A stretch of 64,000 bases of DNA from Anaerolinea sp. (GTDB lineage Bacteria; Chloroflexota; Anaerolineae; Anaerolineales; Anaerolineaceae): contig JARKPU010000067.1 in the NCBI GenBank assembly GCA_029975055.1, positions 62,001-126,000 of the forward strand, in the 5' to 3' direction. Position 1 is the stretch's first letter; each line of letters begins with the position of its first letter. The translations under genes and the position numbers were made by a program. Positions 16,014 to 25,539 of this stretch are shown piece after piece. The notes beneath the pieces are model-generated. The model saw only the letters and a list, made by a program, of their open reading frames with translations. It was not told where the DNA came from and did no database searches.

Positions 16014-17756
16014 ATGCTGACGGAACTGCGCATCGAAAATTTTGCCATCATCGACCAGCTCGAACTGCACTTTCAGCCCGGGCTGATCACCTTCACCGGC
16101 GAGACCGGCGCGGGTAAATCAATCATCCTGGATGCCATCGCCGCGGTGATCGGCGGACGCGCCGACCCCACCCTCATCCGCGCGGGGGCCGAGCGTGCCC
16201 TGGTGGAAGCCAGCTTCCGCCTGCCCGCCGAAGGCCAGGCCGCCCTCAAAGAGATCCTCGCGCGCGAGGAGCTGCTCGATGAACCCGGCGAACTGACGCT
16301 CAGCCGCGAAATCCGCCGCGAGGGCCGCAGCATTGCGCGCATCAACGGGCGCACGGCCTCGCTGAACCTGATGCGCGAGCTGGGCGGTTACCTGGTGGAT
16401 ATTCACGGCCAATCCGAGCACCTCTCGCTGCTCAACGTGCGCCAGCACATCCACCTGCTCGACCGTTACGCCGCCTGCCAGCCCGCCCTCGATGCCTACA
16501 AGGCCGCCTACACGCGCCTGCAGGAACTGCGCCGCGAGCTGGCCAAACTGCGCCAGACGGAGCAGGATGCCGAACGCCGCACCGACCTGCTCACCTACCA
16601 GCTGGCCGAGATCGACGGCGCGCAGCTCAAGCCCGGTGAAGATGCCGCCCTGCGCCAGGAGCGCGACCGGCTGGCGAACGCCGAACACCTCGCCTCCAGC
16701 GCCCAGCAGGCCCTGGCGCTGCTCGATGAAGGCTCGCCCGAGGCCCAGTCGTTGACCGACCTGGCCGGGCAGCTCGTCCAGTTGATGAGCGCCATCAGCC
16801 GCATCGACTCGGCTCAAAGCCCGCTCTCCGAGCAGGCCGCCACCATCTCCGATTTGGCCGGCGACCTCGCCCGCGACCTGCGCGATTACCTGGACGGCAT
16901 CGAATTCAACCCGCGCCGCCTCGAGCAGGTGGAAGAACGCCTCGACCTGCTCCACAAGCTGCAGCGCAAGTATGGCGGAAGCATCGAGGCCGTGCTGGCC
17001 TTCGCTGAATCGGCCCGCCAGGAGCTGGAGACCATCGCCCATGCCACCGAGCGCATCGCCGAGCTGGAAAGCAAAGAAGCGGCCCTGCTGGAAGACCTCT
17101 CCAAACAGGCCCGCGCGCTCTCGGCGCTGCGCAAAGAAGCCGCCAAACGCCTGGAAGCCGGTGTGGAGCGCGAACTGGCCGACCTTTCGATGGCCGGGGC
17201 GCGCTTCTCGGTGGAATTCCGCGTGGAGATCGACCCGCACGGCCTCACCCTCGAAAACGACACCCGCGTGGCCTTCGATGCGCTCGGGTTCGACCGGGTG
17301 GAGTTCCTCATCGCCCCCAACCTGGGCGAAGGCCTCAAGCCGCTGGTCAAAATTGCCTCCGGCGGCGAGACCTCGCGCCTGATGCTCGCCCTCAAGCACG
17401 TCCTGGCCCGCGCCGATTACATCCCCACGCTCATTTTTGACGAGATCGACCAGGGCATTGGCGGGCGCGTGGGCGTGGTGGTGGGCGAAAAGCTCTGGCA
17501 GCTTGGGCGCCGTCACGAGGTGTTGTGCGTCACCCATCTGCCGCAGCTGGCAGCCTTCGGCGACCAGCACTTCTCGGTGCGCAAGCAGGTGCAGGGCGGG
17601 CGCACCGTCACCCAGGTGCACCGCCTGGATGACGCCGCGCGCCTCGAAGAGCTGGCCTCCATGCTCGGCAGTCTCACCGAGGCCAACCGCACCGCCGCCC
17701 GCGAGACCCTCACTGCAGCGCGCAAGCGCGCCAGCCAGCTCAACCAGGCTGCCTAG
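16014..17756 (+). CDS. recN: DNA repair protein RecN
   Basis: 580 residues, SMC-like ATPase of double-strand break repair. Walker A is ETGAGKSIILDA (about residue 30), the ABC signature region lies at KIASGGETSRLMLALKHVL (about 445-465), and Walker B is TLIFDEIDQGIGG (about 475). A long coiled coil (about 150-370) joins the two halves. ATG follows GGTGAG. Six bp after the B-box gene. Confidence 0.96.
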   Translation: MLTELRIENFAIIDQLELHFQPGLITFTGETGAGKSIILDAIAAVIGGRADPTLIRAGAERALVEASFRLPAEGQAALKEILAREELLDEPGELTLSREIRREGRSIARINGRTASLNLMRELGGYLVDIHGQSEHLSLLNVRQHIHLLDRYAACQPALDAYKAAYTRLQELRRELAKLRQTEQDAERRTDLLTYQLAEIDGAQLKPGEDAALRQERDRLANAEHLASSAQQALALLDEGSPEAQSLTDLAGQLVQLMSAISRIDSAQSPLSEQAATISDLAGDLARDLRDYLDGIEFNPRRLEQVEERLDLLHKLQRKYGGSIEAVLAFAESARQELETIAHATERIAELESKEAALLEDLSKQARALSALRKEAAKRLEAGVERELADLSMAGARFSVEFRVEIDPHGLTLENDTRVAFDALGFDRVEFLIAPNLGEGLKPLVKIASGGETSRLMLALKHVLARADYIPTLIFDEIDQGIGGRVGVVVGEKLWQLGRRHEVLCVTHLPQLAAFGDQHFSVRKQVQGGRTVTQVHRLDDAARLEELASMLGSLTEANRTAARETLTAARKRASQLNQAA

Positions 17757-17783
17757 CCACCCCGCCAGCAAGCGGCCAACCGC

Positions 17784-20700
17784 ATGCCACACCGCGTACG
17801 CATCCTCCTCCTCGGCCCCCCGGCAATTTACAAAAGTGAACGCCCGCTGGCCATTGCCAGGCGCGAAGTGCGCGCCATGCTCTACTATCTGGCCTGCCAG
17901 CGCGGGAGCGTCTCAAGGGGAGATCTGATTGCGCACTTTTGGATCGACCACCCCGAGGAGGCGGCGCGCAAGCGCCTGCGCGAGACGCTGGCGCGCCTGA
18001 AGAGCGCCCTGCCCGATGAAGACACCCTCCTCACCGAGGGCGAAGAAGTGCGCCTCAACCCCGCACGCTTCACCTCGGATGTGACCGAATTCCTCTCGCT
18101 GGTCGATGAAGTGGCCCGGCCGTTGGCTCAAAGCCCGGCCGGCGTGCCCCTGCCCGAGGCCGTTCACCAGAAGATGCTCCGCGCGGTACGCCTGTGGCGC
18201 GCGCCGCACTTCCTTTCGGGAGCGCGCCTGCCTGCCTCGCCCGAGCTGGAAGCCTGGGTCTATGCCACCGAGCGCAGCCTGCATGCCGCCTATCTGCGCC
18301 TGCTGGAACGCCTGGCCGACCATCACCTCTCGTCCGGCAGCCTGGAAGAAGCCCTCACCTGGCTGCAGAGCGCTGTGGCCATTGACCCGATCAACGACGC
18401 GCTGCACGAGCGTATCATTGCGGTGTATGAACGCGGCGGCTGGCATGCCGACGCGCTGCTTTACCTGCAGCGCCTGCGCGAACAATACGCCCAGGAGGGC
18501 TTCGATGGCCTGCCGCAGGCCCTGCGGCTCACCGAACAGCGCCTGCGAGAAGGCGCCGCCGTTTCGCACCAGGCAGGCGCGGTGCGCTGGCCCGGGCGGC
18601 GCGCGGCGCAGGTTCCGCTCTTTGGCCGCCACGACGAGCTCGAAAAGCTTCGCGCCGCTTACCGCCGCGGCGGCGTGGTTCTGCTGCTGGGTGAAGCCGG
18701 GTCGGGCAAGACGCGCCTGGTGCAAGAACTCTTCCGCTCGCTCGAACCTTCGCCGCGGCTTATGGCGGCCGTGGCGCGCCCCATGGAAAGCAGCCTGCCC
18801 TTCCAGCCGTTCATCGACATGCTGCGTTACCAGGTCTCGGCCGAGGAATGGCGCGCGCTCCCCAGGCTGTGGCTTTCGGCCATGCAAGTCCTTCTGCCCG
18901 AGCTGGGCGTGATCTTCCCGGAACTGCCCTCCGCCCGCATGGGCGATTCGCTGGCTCAGCCCCTGCTTTTCGAGGCCATCCACCAAACCCTGTTGATGCT
19001 CAGCCGGTCGCAGCGCCTGTTGATCTTCCTGGATGACCTGCATTGGTGCGACGATACCAGCCTGAACGCGGCCGCTTACCTGGTTGAACACGGCTTTTTT
19101 GGCGAGCGCGGCGCCCTGGTGATGGCCTGCCGCCTGGGCGAACAACCCCCGGCCCTCCTGGAATTGACGGCGCACCTTCAACCCTCTGGCGCGCTGCTCG
19201 AGCTGCCCCTCGGTCCGCTGCCGGCGGAGAATGCCGCCGAGATGGCGCGCTATGTGCTCGAACGCGAGCTCCCCTCCGCGCTGCTCGAGCGCATCCAGCA
19301 AAACACCGGCGGCAACCCATTGTTCTTGCTCGAAAACCTGCGCGCGCTGCTCGATTTCCCGGTCGAGACGGCTGCCTTCCAGCCCGGTGACCCGCTGCCC
19401 ATCGCAGGCAGCTTGCACGCCCAGGTGCACCAGCGGCTCGAACGGCTCTCTGCCGACGCGCAGCAGGTGCTCACCATCGCCGCGGTGATCGGCAGCGAGT
19501 TCCGCCTGGATGTGCTCGAGCAGGCCGCCAACCTCAACGTTGAAAGGCTGGCTTCGGCTCTGGAAGAGCTTGAACGCCGGCGCCTGCTCCAGCCGGTCGG
19601 TCCGCTCGCGGGCATAACCCAATACCGGTTCTCTCACGACCTGGTACGTGAAATCATCCATCTCGAACTCAGCCCGGTGCGCCGCAGGGTCTATCACCTG
19701 CGCGTCGCTGCCGTTCTCCAGCAACTGCCCGGCGCTCCAGACAGCACCTCGGCCGCGGTTCTGGCGCGTCATTACGAAGAGGCCGGAGAAACGCAGAAAG
19801 CCTTTTCCTTCTGGCTGAAAGCCGGGCTGCACGCCCGCAGCCTGTATGCCCAGGCCGAAGCCTTCGATGCCTTCAAGCGCGCCGAACAGCTCCTCGAGCA
19901 AATTGAGCCGGCCGCGACGGATGAGGAAATCTTCCAGCTCTACTCGGCCTGGGGCGAATTCGGTTTCAACATCGCCAACGCAGCCGTCAGCGAGCATGCC
20001 GCCGGGGCGATGCTCTCGGCGGGTTTCCGGCGCACCAGCCCGCTGCTCATCGGCTGGGGTTACCTGGGCATGGCCGCTGCCGCCGACCTGCGCGACCAGG
20101 CCGAACAGGGGCTGCTCGCGCTGGAACAGGCGCGCGGGTTCCTCGAGCAGATCAACGATCCCCTGGCCTGGATGCTCTTCCATTACCGGCGCGGGGGGTT
20201 CCTCGCCATTCAAAATCGTTACGGCGAAGCCATCCAGGTGCTCGAGCAGGCGCTCGGCCTGGCCGGCGACTCGTTCGGGGCGAAGTACCTCGAAGCGCGC
20301 ACATCCATCCGCTACCGGCTGGCCATCACGCAGAACGTCAATGGCTGGCCTGCCAAAGCCCGCAAGCAGGCTGAGACGGCCCTGGAAGAATGCCGCCAGG
20401 CGTTCAACCACGCCGGCGGGGCGCGCGCGATGACCTGCCTGGCCCTTTCCGAGCATCATCTGGGGCAGGCCTCCAGGGCGGCCGAACATGCCGAGATCGC
20501 CCTGCGCATGATCGCCCCGATGAAAAACCTCCGCCTGGGCGGGATGGCCCTGTTCTCGCGGGCGCTGGCCAGGCTCTCGCTGGGGCACCTGGATGAGGCC
20601 TGGCAGGATGCCGCCCTGGCCCTGGAAGGCAGCCTGGCAGGCGGCTTCGGGCGCATCGCCAGCCAGGCCTGGTGCATCCAGGGCGCGGTGATGCAAACCC

Positions 20701-21299
20701 TCGGGCAGGCGGAGCAGGCCGAAGCGCTTTTCCGGCGCGGGCTGGCCGCCTCGCCGGATACATACGCCGGGGCAGACTGCCTCCAACGGCTGGGCGAGCT
20801 GCTGGTTTCCTGCGGGCGCATCGCTGAAGGGCTGGAAACGCTCGAACAGGCAATCGCCTTGTGCCGGAAATATGAACTCAACCTTTACTTGCTGGCGGCG
20901 CTGGTGGCCAAAGCCCGCGCGCTGAGCCGCGCCGGCAGCCTGGCCGAGGCCGTCGAGCTGGCCAACCGCGTGGCGGCCCAGGCCTCCGAGCGCGAGCTGC
21001 CCATCGAGCGCCTGGAGGTTTACCTGCTCCTGGCCGAGGTCGCCCTGGAAGATCACCGCCCCGACGAGGCGAACCAGAAAGCCCTGCTGGTGATGCGCGA
21101 AGCGCGCGAGCTGTCCATCTTGCGGCTGGAGGTCGAAGCCGCCCACATCGCCGCCCGCGCCGCCGCGTTGATGGGCCGCGACTCGCAGCCCCACCGGGCG
21201 CGGTTGCAGGAATTGCTCGGCGCGCTGGAAGCCCACACCCACCGCCCCGAACTGCGCCCGGCGTTCGAGAACTACGCCGCCAAGCTTTCCAAAATGTAA
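17784..21299 (+). CDS. Large SARP-type regulator: winged helix, BTAD, AAA ATPase, TPR
   Basis: 1171 residues. The N-terminal winged-helix and bacterial transcriptional activator domain (about 1-250) includes RLRETLARLKSALPDED and the helical repeat region. A STAND-like ATPase follows, with Walker A LLGEAGSGKTRLVQELF (about 302) and Walker B LLIFLDDLHWCDDTS (about 412). The rest (about 620-1170) is helical repeats of TPR type, a likely ligand or protein sensor. The class controls secondary metabolism or signalling in Actinobacteria and is expanded in Chloroflexota. It starts 28 bp after recN and is followed by a candidate RNA gene. Target genes unknown. Confidence 0.9.
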   Translation: MPHRVRILLLGPPAIYKSERPLAIARREVRAMLYYLACQRGSVSRGDLIAHFWIDHPEEAARKRLRETLARLKSALPDEDTLLTEGEEVRLNPARFTSDVTEFLSLVDEVARPLAQSPAGVPLPEAVHQKMLRAVRLWRAPHFLSGARLPASPELEAWVYATERSLHAAYLRLLERLADHHLSSGSLEEALTWLQSAVAIDPINDALHERIIAVYERGGWHADALLYLQRLREQYAQEGFDGLPQALRLTEQRLREGAAVSHQAGAVRWPGRRAAQVPLFGRHDELEKLRAAYRRGGVVLLLGEAGSGKTRLVQELFRSLEPSPRLMAAVARPMESSLPFQPFIDMLRYQVSAEEWRALPRLWLSAMQVLLPELGVIFPELPSARMGDSLAQPLLFEAIHQTLLMLSRSQRLLIFLDDLHWCDDTSLNAAAYLVEHGFFGERGALVMACRLGEQPPALLELTAHLQPSGALLELPLGPLPAENAAEMARYVLERELPSALLERIQQNTGGNPLFLLENLRALLDFPVETAAFQPGDPLPIAGSLHAQVHQRLERLSADAQQVLTIAAVIGSEFRLDVLEQAANLNVERLASALEELERRRLLQPVGPLAGITQYRFSHDLVREIIHLELSPVRRRVYHLRVAAVLQQLPGAPDSTSAAVLARHYEEAGETQKAFSFWLKAGLHARSLYAQAEAFDAFKRAEQLLEQIEPAATDEEIFQLYSAWGEFGFNIANAAVSEHAAGAMLSAGFRRTSPLLIGWGYLGMAAAADLRDQAEQGLLALEQARGFLEQINDPLAWMLFHYRRGGFLAIQNRYGEAIQVLEQALGLAGDSFGAKYLEARTSIRYRLAITQNVNGWPAKARKQAETALEECRQAFNHAGGARAMTCLALSEHHLGQASRAAEHAEIALRMIAPMKNLRLGGMALFSRALARLSLGHLDEAWQDAALALEGSLAGGFGRIASQAWCIQGAVMQTLGQAEQAEALFRRGLAASPDTYAGADCLQRLGELLVSCGRIAEGLETLEQAIALCRKYELNLYLLAALVAKARALSRAGSLAEAVELANRVAAQASERELPIERLEVYLLLAEVALEDHRPDEANQKALLVMREARELSILRLEVEAAHIAARAAALMGRDSQPHRARLQELLGALEAHTHRPELRPAFENYAAKLSKM

Positions 21300-21355
21300 G
21301 GTTTTCGCCCCGCCTGCCTGCCGGGTTTGTCAACGTTCTGGCAACGCCGCATGAG

Positions 21356-21361
21356 TATGAT
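21356..21361 (+). promoter_or_regulatory. -10 box before the candidate RNA at 21368
   Basis: TATGAT; a TTGTCA lies too far upstream (23-bp gap) to be a normal -35, so the promoter is only partly convincing. Confidence 0.3.
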
Positions 21362-21367
21362 CAATCC

Positions 21368-21530
21368 AGATACGCTCTCACAAGGAGCCGTCTCGAATTT
21401 AGGGTGTAAGGGGGTGCTTGCACCCTAAATTTGGAGACTCATCGCTCATGGGCACGGTCTACAAGGGGATCCGTGCAAACAGGCCGGTTGTGGCATCCGG
21501 GGGGGACGCCCACAATTGGCCTGTTTTTTT
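21368..21530 (+). ncRNA. Candidate structured small RNA
   Basis: Three hairpins in a row with no gene behind them: 21390-21438 (5 + 11 bp arms split by a bulge), 21452-21476 (6-bp stem GCACGG/CCGTGC), and a terminator at 21479-21530. The next downstream gene, mutS2, runs the other way, so this is not a leader of a coding gene. No long open frame fits. It does not look like 6S, SRP, tmRNA or RNase P RNA. Confidence 0.4.
21479..21530 (+). terminator. Strong intrinsic terminator
   Basis: A 15-bp stem (21479-21493 with 21510-21524, two G-U pairs) followed by seven T. Ends the candidate RNA and perhaps read-through from the SARP gene. Confidence 0.85.
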
Positions 21531-21541
21531 CCATCCCATGT

Positions 21542-21724
21542 GCGCGGGGCTCGTCCCCGCGTTTTTGCCGCGCCCACGCACCTCTCCAGGCGGCCGAAGC
21601 GGCGGGGCGCGCCTACGGAAAATCACGTCTTTCACGCCACCGCGTAGGCGCGGGGCTCGTCCCCGCGTCTTTGCCGCGCCCACACACCTCTCCAGGCGGC
21701 CGAAGCGGCGGGGCGCGCCTACGG
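21542..21724. repeat. 77-bp tandem duplication with CGTAGGCGCG-type ends
   Basis: Copy 1 is 21542-21618 and copy 2 is 21648-21724; they differ at two positions and lie 106 bp apart. The unit ends in GCGCGCCTACGG, the inverse of the CCGCGTAGGCGCG that opens copy 2, so the unit has inverted termini like a small non-autonomous element. Another element with the same ends lies at 26997-27083. Confidence 0.75.
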
Positions 21725-21757
21725 GCCGGACGCGCCCACGAATCGATTGATCCCTGC

Positions 21758-24178
21758 TCAATCCACCTTTAATTTGACGACCGTGACGCCGTCGCCGCCC
21801 TCGCTATCATCGCCGCTCTGCCAGCTCTTGACGTGCGCCGATGACCCCATCGCCTCGCGGATCACCTGGCGCAGCCGGCCCGTCCCTTTACCGTGGATCA
21901 CGCGCACAAAAGGCAGCCCGGCCAGGTAGGCCGATTCCAGATAGCGCTCGAGCGCATCCAGGGCGTCTTCCACGCGCTGGCCGCGCAGGTCGATCTCCAT
22001 GCCCGGCGAAGGGTAATAGACCGTCGGGCCCTCGTCTGCTGTTTTGGCCCGCGCGCGGCTGAAGGAAGTCCGCCCGGCGGGAGCGGCCGGCTTGACCTCC
22101 GGCTCCGCCTCGCCGCGGCGCAGCAGGTCGGCCAGGCGGGCGCGCACCCGCAGGCTGCCGATCTGCACTTCCACATCATTCTCGCCCACCGCGCTGACCA
22201 CCCCCTCCATCTGCAGCGAGCGGATTTTCACCTTCTCTCCTGGGCGGAGCGGGGGCTTCTCTTCGCCCTCGGCAGCCGCACCCTGCCGCTCCGTCACCTG
22301 CTGGACGGCAGCGGTAATTTCCTCCACCCGCTCCTGCACCGGCCTGAGCGCTTCCAGCGGCTGGCGCGCCCTGGCCAGGGCGCGGCGCACCTCGTCCATC
22401 TCCAGGCGCAGCCCGGCGGCTTCATCTTCTGCCTGAGCGCGCGCCTTTTCGAGGACGCTGCGGCGCTCATCCTCGATCTTCTCCAGCCGCGCCAGCAGCT
22501 CTTTCTTCATCTTTTCCGATTCCTGCTGGTCGCGTTCGGCTTTCTCGCGGGCGCGGCGGGCCAGCTCGCGCTGGCGGTGTATCTCGTTGAGCAGGTCATC
22601 GGCGCGCAGCTCTTCGGGGTTCATTTCGGCGCGCGCGTCCTCGATGATCTTCTTATCCAGCCCCAGCCGCGCAGCGATGGCCAGCGCGTTGGAACGCCCC
22701 GGCAGCCCAAGCGTCAGCCGGTAGGTGGGGCGCAGCGTCTGCACATCGAATTCCATGCTGGCGTTGATGATGCCGGGGGTATTGTGGGCAAACAGCTTGA
22801 GCTCGGGGTAATGCGTGGCCACCAGGCACGGGATGCGCCGCTCCACCATATACGCCAGGATGGAGCGCGCCAGGGCCGCCCCTTCCTGCGGGTCGGTGCC
22901 TGCGCCAAGCTCGTCGAGCAGCACCAGCGTGCGTGTATCGGCCCGCCGCAGGATGCGCACGATGTTCTTGATATGCCCCGAAAAGGTGGAAAGCGACTGC
23001 TCGATCGATTGCTCGTCGCCGATATCGGCAAACACATTCTGGAAGACGCTCAGCTGCGAACCGGAGCGCGCCGGGATGTGCAGCCCCGATTGAGCCATCA
23101 ACGCCATCAGCCCCACTGTTTTGAGCGTCACCGTCTTACCGCCGGTGTTCGGCCCGGTGATCACCACGCCAAAGGTCTGCTCGTCGAGGTCCACGTCGAT
23201 CGGCACGACGGTCGCCGGGTCGAGCAGGGGATGGCGCGCCTGGTAGAGGATGATGGTGCTGCCGGGGTGGTCGTGGCGCTCCTGGTTGTGATATTTCACC
23301 AGCACCGGCTCACAGGCGTGGATATCTTCGGCGTACTTGGCGCAGGCGAGGGCGAAATCGAAGCGCGCCATGGCATCTACCAGCCGCCTGACCAGCTCGA
23401 TGTTATCGCCCACCAGGTCCGAAAGCTCGGCCAGGATACGGCGTTCTTCATCGCGCTCGGCCAGCTGCAGCTCGTGCCACTCGTTGTTCGCTTCCACAAT
23501 CACCAGCGGTTCGACGAACAGCGTGGCCCCCGAAGAAGACTGGTCATGGACGATGGAGCGCACCTGCCCCTTGAACTCCGCGCGCAGCGGGAGGACATAG
23601 CGCCCGTTACGCTGGGTGACGAGGGCGTCTTGCAGCATGGGGGCGATCTTGGGGTCGCTGACCATGCGCTGCAGGCGGTTGAGCAGGCGCTCGTGAGCGA
23701 TGCGCACTTCGTGGCGGATGCGCCCGAGCTTATCCGAGGCCTGGTCGAGGATCTCGCCGCGCTCGGAGATGGCGCGCGAGATGGCGTCGATGACGCCCGG
23801 CGGCGGCGGGAAGGCCGCGGCGATCTCTCCGAGGGCCGGGAACTGCTCCGCCGCGCGCTCGAAATAGCGCGCCAGGTTGCGCGCCGAGATCAACGTATCC
23901 TTGACGGCCAGCAGCTCCGCCGGTTCGAGCACACCGTGGCGCGCGGCGCGCTCGGCAAGCGGGCGAATATCGGTGGCCCCGCCCACGGTGATGTCGCTGT
24001 TGACGCTCAGCAGCAGGCGCGCCTCGCTGGTCAGCTTTTGCAGGCGCTGCGCCTCTTCGAGGCGGCTGGCGGGGTGCAAATTGCGCGCAAGCTCGGCTGA
24101 AGCGCTGAAGGAGGCATATGCCGCCAGCCGTTCGAGCACCTTGGGGTATTCCAGGGTAAGGAGGGTCTTCTCGTCCAT
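21758..24178 (-). CDS. mutS2: Endonuclease MutS2
   Basis: 806 residues from the ATG at 24178; an upstream in-frame ATG would lack a family-like N-terminus. Core, clamp and ATPase domains are present, with Walker A VITGPNTGGKTVTLKT (about residue 340) and VLLDELGAGTDPQEGAAL for Walker B. A coiled coil (about 515-620) links to a KOW-like part and a C-terminal Smr domain with IDLRGQRVEDALDALE and VIHGKGTGRLRQ. MutS2 suppresses recombination or rescues collided ribosomes, depending on species. TACACT lies 9 bp before the ATG, another nearly leaderless start. Confidence 0.95.
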   Translation of the reverse strand: MDEKTLLTLEYPKVLERLAAYASFSASAELARNLHPASRLEEAQRLQKLTSEARLLLSVNSDITVGGATDIRPLAERAARHGVLEPAELLAVKDTLISARNLARYFERAAEQFPALGEIAAAFPPPPGVIDAISRAISERGEILDQASDKLGRIRHEVRIAHERLLNRLQRMVSDPKIAPMLQDALVTQRNGRYVLPLRAEFKGQVRSIVHDQSSSGATLFVEPLVIVEANNEWHELQLAERDEERRILAELSDLVGDNIELVRRLVDAMARFDFALACAKYAEDIHACEPVLVKYHNQERHDHPGSTIILYQARHPLLDPATVVPIDVDLDEQTFGVVITGPNTGGKTVTLKTVGLMALMAQSGLHIPARSGSQLSVFQNVFADIGDEQSIEQSLSTFSGHIKNIVRILRRADTRTLVLLDELGAGTDPQEGAALARSILAYMVERRIPCLVATHYPELKLFAHNTPGIINASMEFDVQTLRPTYRLTLGLPGRSNALAIAARLGLDKKIIEDARAEMNPEELRADDLLNEIHRQRELARRAREKAERDQQESEKMKKELLARLEKIEDERRSVLEKARAQAEDEAAGLRLEMDEVRRALARARQPLEALRPVQERVEEITAAVQQVTERQGAAAEGEEKPPLRPGEKVKIRSLQMEGVVSAVGENDVEVQIGSLRVRARLADLLRRGEAEPEVKPAAPAGRTSFSRARAKTADEGPTVYYPSPGMEIDLRGQRVEDALDALERYLESAYLAGLPFVRVIHGKGTGRLRQVIREAMGSSAHVKSWQSGDDSEGGDGVTVVKLKVD

Positions 24179-24257
24179 CGCGGTACCAGTGTACCATAAG
24201 AAGGTGAATCGAGATGAGGGATTGACCGCCTTGGCGCCCCGGCGCAAACCCGGGTTT

Positions 24258-25187
24258 TCAGCTCCCCGCGACGATGCTCAGCCACAGCTCGCTGAAGCGC
24301 GGGCCGTCCACGCCCGTCACCACGCGCACCGGCCGCCCGGCCGGGTCTGCCCGCTCCACCAGCAGGCCGCACTGCTCCTCCACCGACACGCGCATTTCCT
24401 CCAGCCTCACGCCCTCTCTCCACCCCAGCGCCACGGCGCAGGCCAGCGGGTCGTGCTGGAAGTTGATGATATCGGGCGGCAGGGCCGGGCAGGTTGGGCA
24501 GAAGCGCCCGGCGATGCGCTCGTCCCCGGCGAAGGCCTCGGCCTGGCGGGCGATGAGGCGCGCCAGCGGCCCCGCGCGGCGCAACCGCGGCAGGTGGGCG
24601 CGGCGCAGGGCCGTCTCCACCGTCACCGCCAGGGGAATGAGCGTGGGGTTGGAACGCTCGAGCACCAGGCGGGCCGATTTCACATCCACCTGGATGTTGA
24701 AGTCCATCTCGTTGCCCCACCGGGGGAAGCCCTCGCGCGGCGGGTACAGGTATCCGCCCATGATATAGAGATTAACACCTTCCAGGATGCCGGGGCTGCG
24801 CCGCTCGAGCAGCGCCAGGTTGGTGAGCGGGCCGATGGCGATCAGCGCCGCGCCCTGGCGGATGCTCGCCTCGAGCAGGTCCAGCGCCGCCTCCGCAGGG
24901 GCGGGCAGGGCAGGCACCGGCGCCCCCCAGTAGCGTTCCTCAGGGGGCAGGCCAAGCTCGTAGGGGTAGTAACCGCCGGAGGTATCGGCCCCGGCCGCCA
25001 CGGGCACATCGGCGCGCCCGGCAAGGTCGAGGGCAAAGCGCGTGTAACCGGCGCGGCGCCCGTTGGTATCGCCCACCACCGTCACGCCTGCCAGCTCCAC
25101 GCCGCCCGGCCAGCCCAGGAGCAGCGCCAGCGCGCACAGGTCGTCAATATCCCCGCCCAGGTCGGTGTCGAGGTGAATTTTGGGCAT
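24258..25187 (-). CDS. Nucleoside hydrolase (inosine-uridine preferring type)
   Basis: 309 residues. The calcium-binding signature near the N-terminus is HLDTDLGGDIDD (residues 5-16). The helpers ALIAIGPLTNLALL and NLYIMGGYL are typical of the family, and FNIQVDVKSARLVL matches the NxxxDxxAA region with changes. It hydrolyses a ribonucleoside to base and ribose in salvage. Substrate specificity (purine or pyrimidine) cannot be told. Length is standard. Followed by mutS2 on the same strand 79 bp away. Confidence 0.9.
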   Translation of the reverse strand: MPKIHLDTDLGGDIDDLCALALLLGWPGGVELAGVTVVGDTNGRRAGYTRFALDLAGRADVPVAAGADTSGGYYPYELGLPPEERYWGAPVPALPAPAEAALDLLEASIRQGAALIAIGPLTNLALLERRSPGILEGVNLYIMGGYLYPPREGFPRWGNEMDFNIQVDVKSARLVLERSNPTLIPLAVTVETALRRAHLPRLRRAGPLARLIARQAEAFAGDERIAGRFCPTCPALPPDIINFQHDPLACAVALGWREGVRLEEMRVSVEEQCGLLVERADPAGRPVRVVTGVDGPRFSELWLSIVAGS

Positions 25188-25322
25188 CAGCAGCTTCCCC
25201 GGCCGATACCTTCGCCGGCAAGGGTAAGTTCAAGCTTGCACATGCATGGGATTCTACTCGAAAACGCCGCGGCGCCGGGGCGCACCCGCTGCGGTTGGAG
25301 GCACGGGGGAACCTCCGCGCCC

Positions 25323-25380
25323 TCTTGTAGTGACGACTTCAGTTGTTCTTTAAGAAACGACTGAAGTCGTCACTACAAGA
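25323..25380. repeat. Near-perfect 58-bp palindromic repeat
   Basis: Arms of 21 bp (25323-25343 with 25360-25380) pair perfectly around a partly self-complementary centre, giving a long hairpin. The core TAGTGACGACTTCAGT looks like a dispersed palindromic element. Between divergent genes. Confidence 0.65.
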
Positions 25381-25390
25381 ATCACTATAC

Positions 25391-25500
25391 TCTTCTTCGC
25401 GTCCCTTGGCGGTTCGATTATTAACCGCGAAATCACGCGAAGTAACACGAAGGAAGAGCGGAAAGATCATCCATCTCTTCTTCGCGTCCTTTCGCGGTTT
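25391..25500. repeat. Three GCGAAG-type repeat units in alternating orientation
   Basis: 25391-25416 and 25476-25500 read TCTTCTTCGCGTCC...; 25424-25465 reads the opposite way (ACCGCGAAATCACGCGAAG...). Same family as 14478-14510. This 350-bp gap (25188-25539) holds only repeats and the next gene's promoter. Confidence 0.5.
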
Positions 25501-25527
25501 ATTATCTTAATCTCCTCCTTTCTTGCA

Positions 25528-25533
25528 TATAAT
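25528..25533 (+). promoter_or_regulatory. -10 box giving a leaderless lipoprotein mRNA
   Basis: TATAAT followed by exactly 6 bp and the ATG at 25540, so the transcript would begin at or next to the start codon. Confidence 0.65.
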
Positions 25534-25539
25534 TCAACC

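Noticed and set aside
17913..21242. 1109-codon minus-strand open frame
   Set aside because: Shadow of the SARP-type regulator, whose domains are clear on the plus strand.
21893..24100. 735-codon plus-strand open frame
   Set aside because: Shadow of mutS2.
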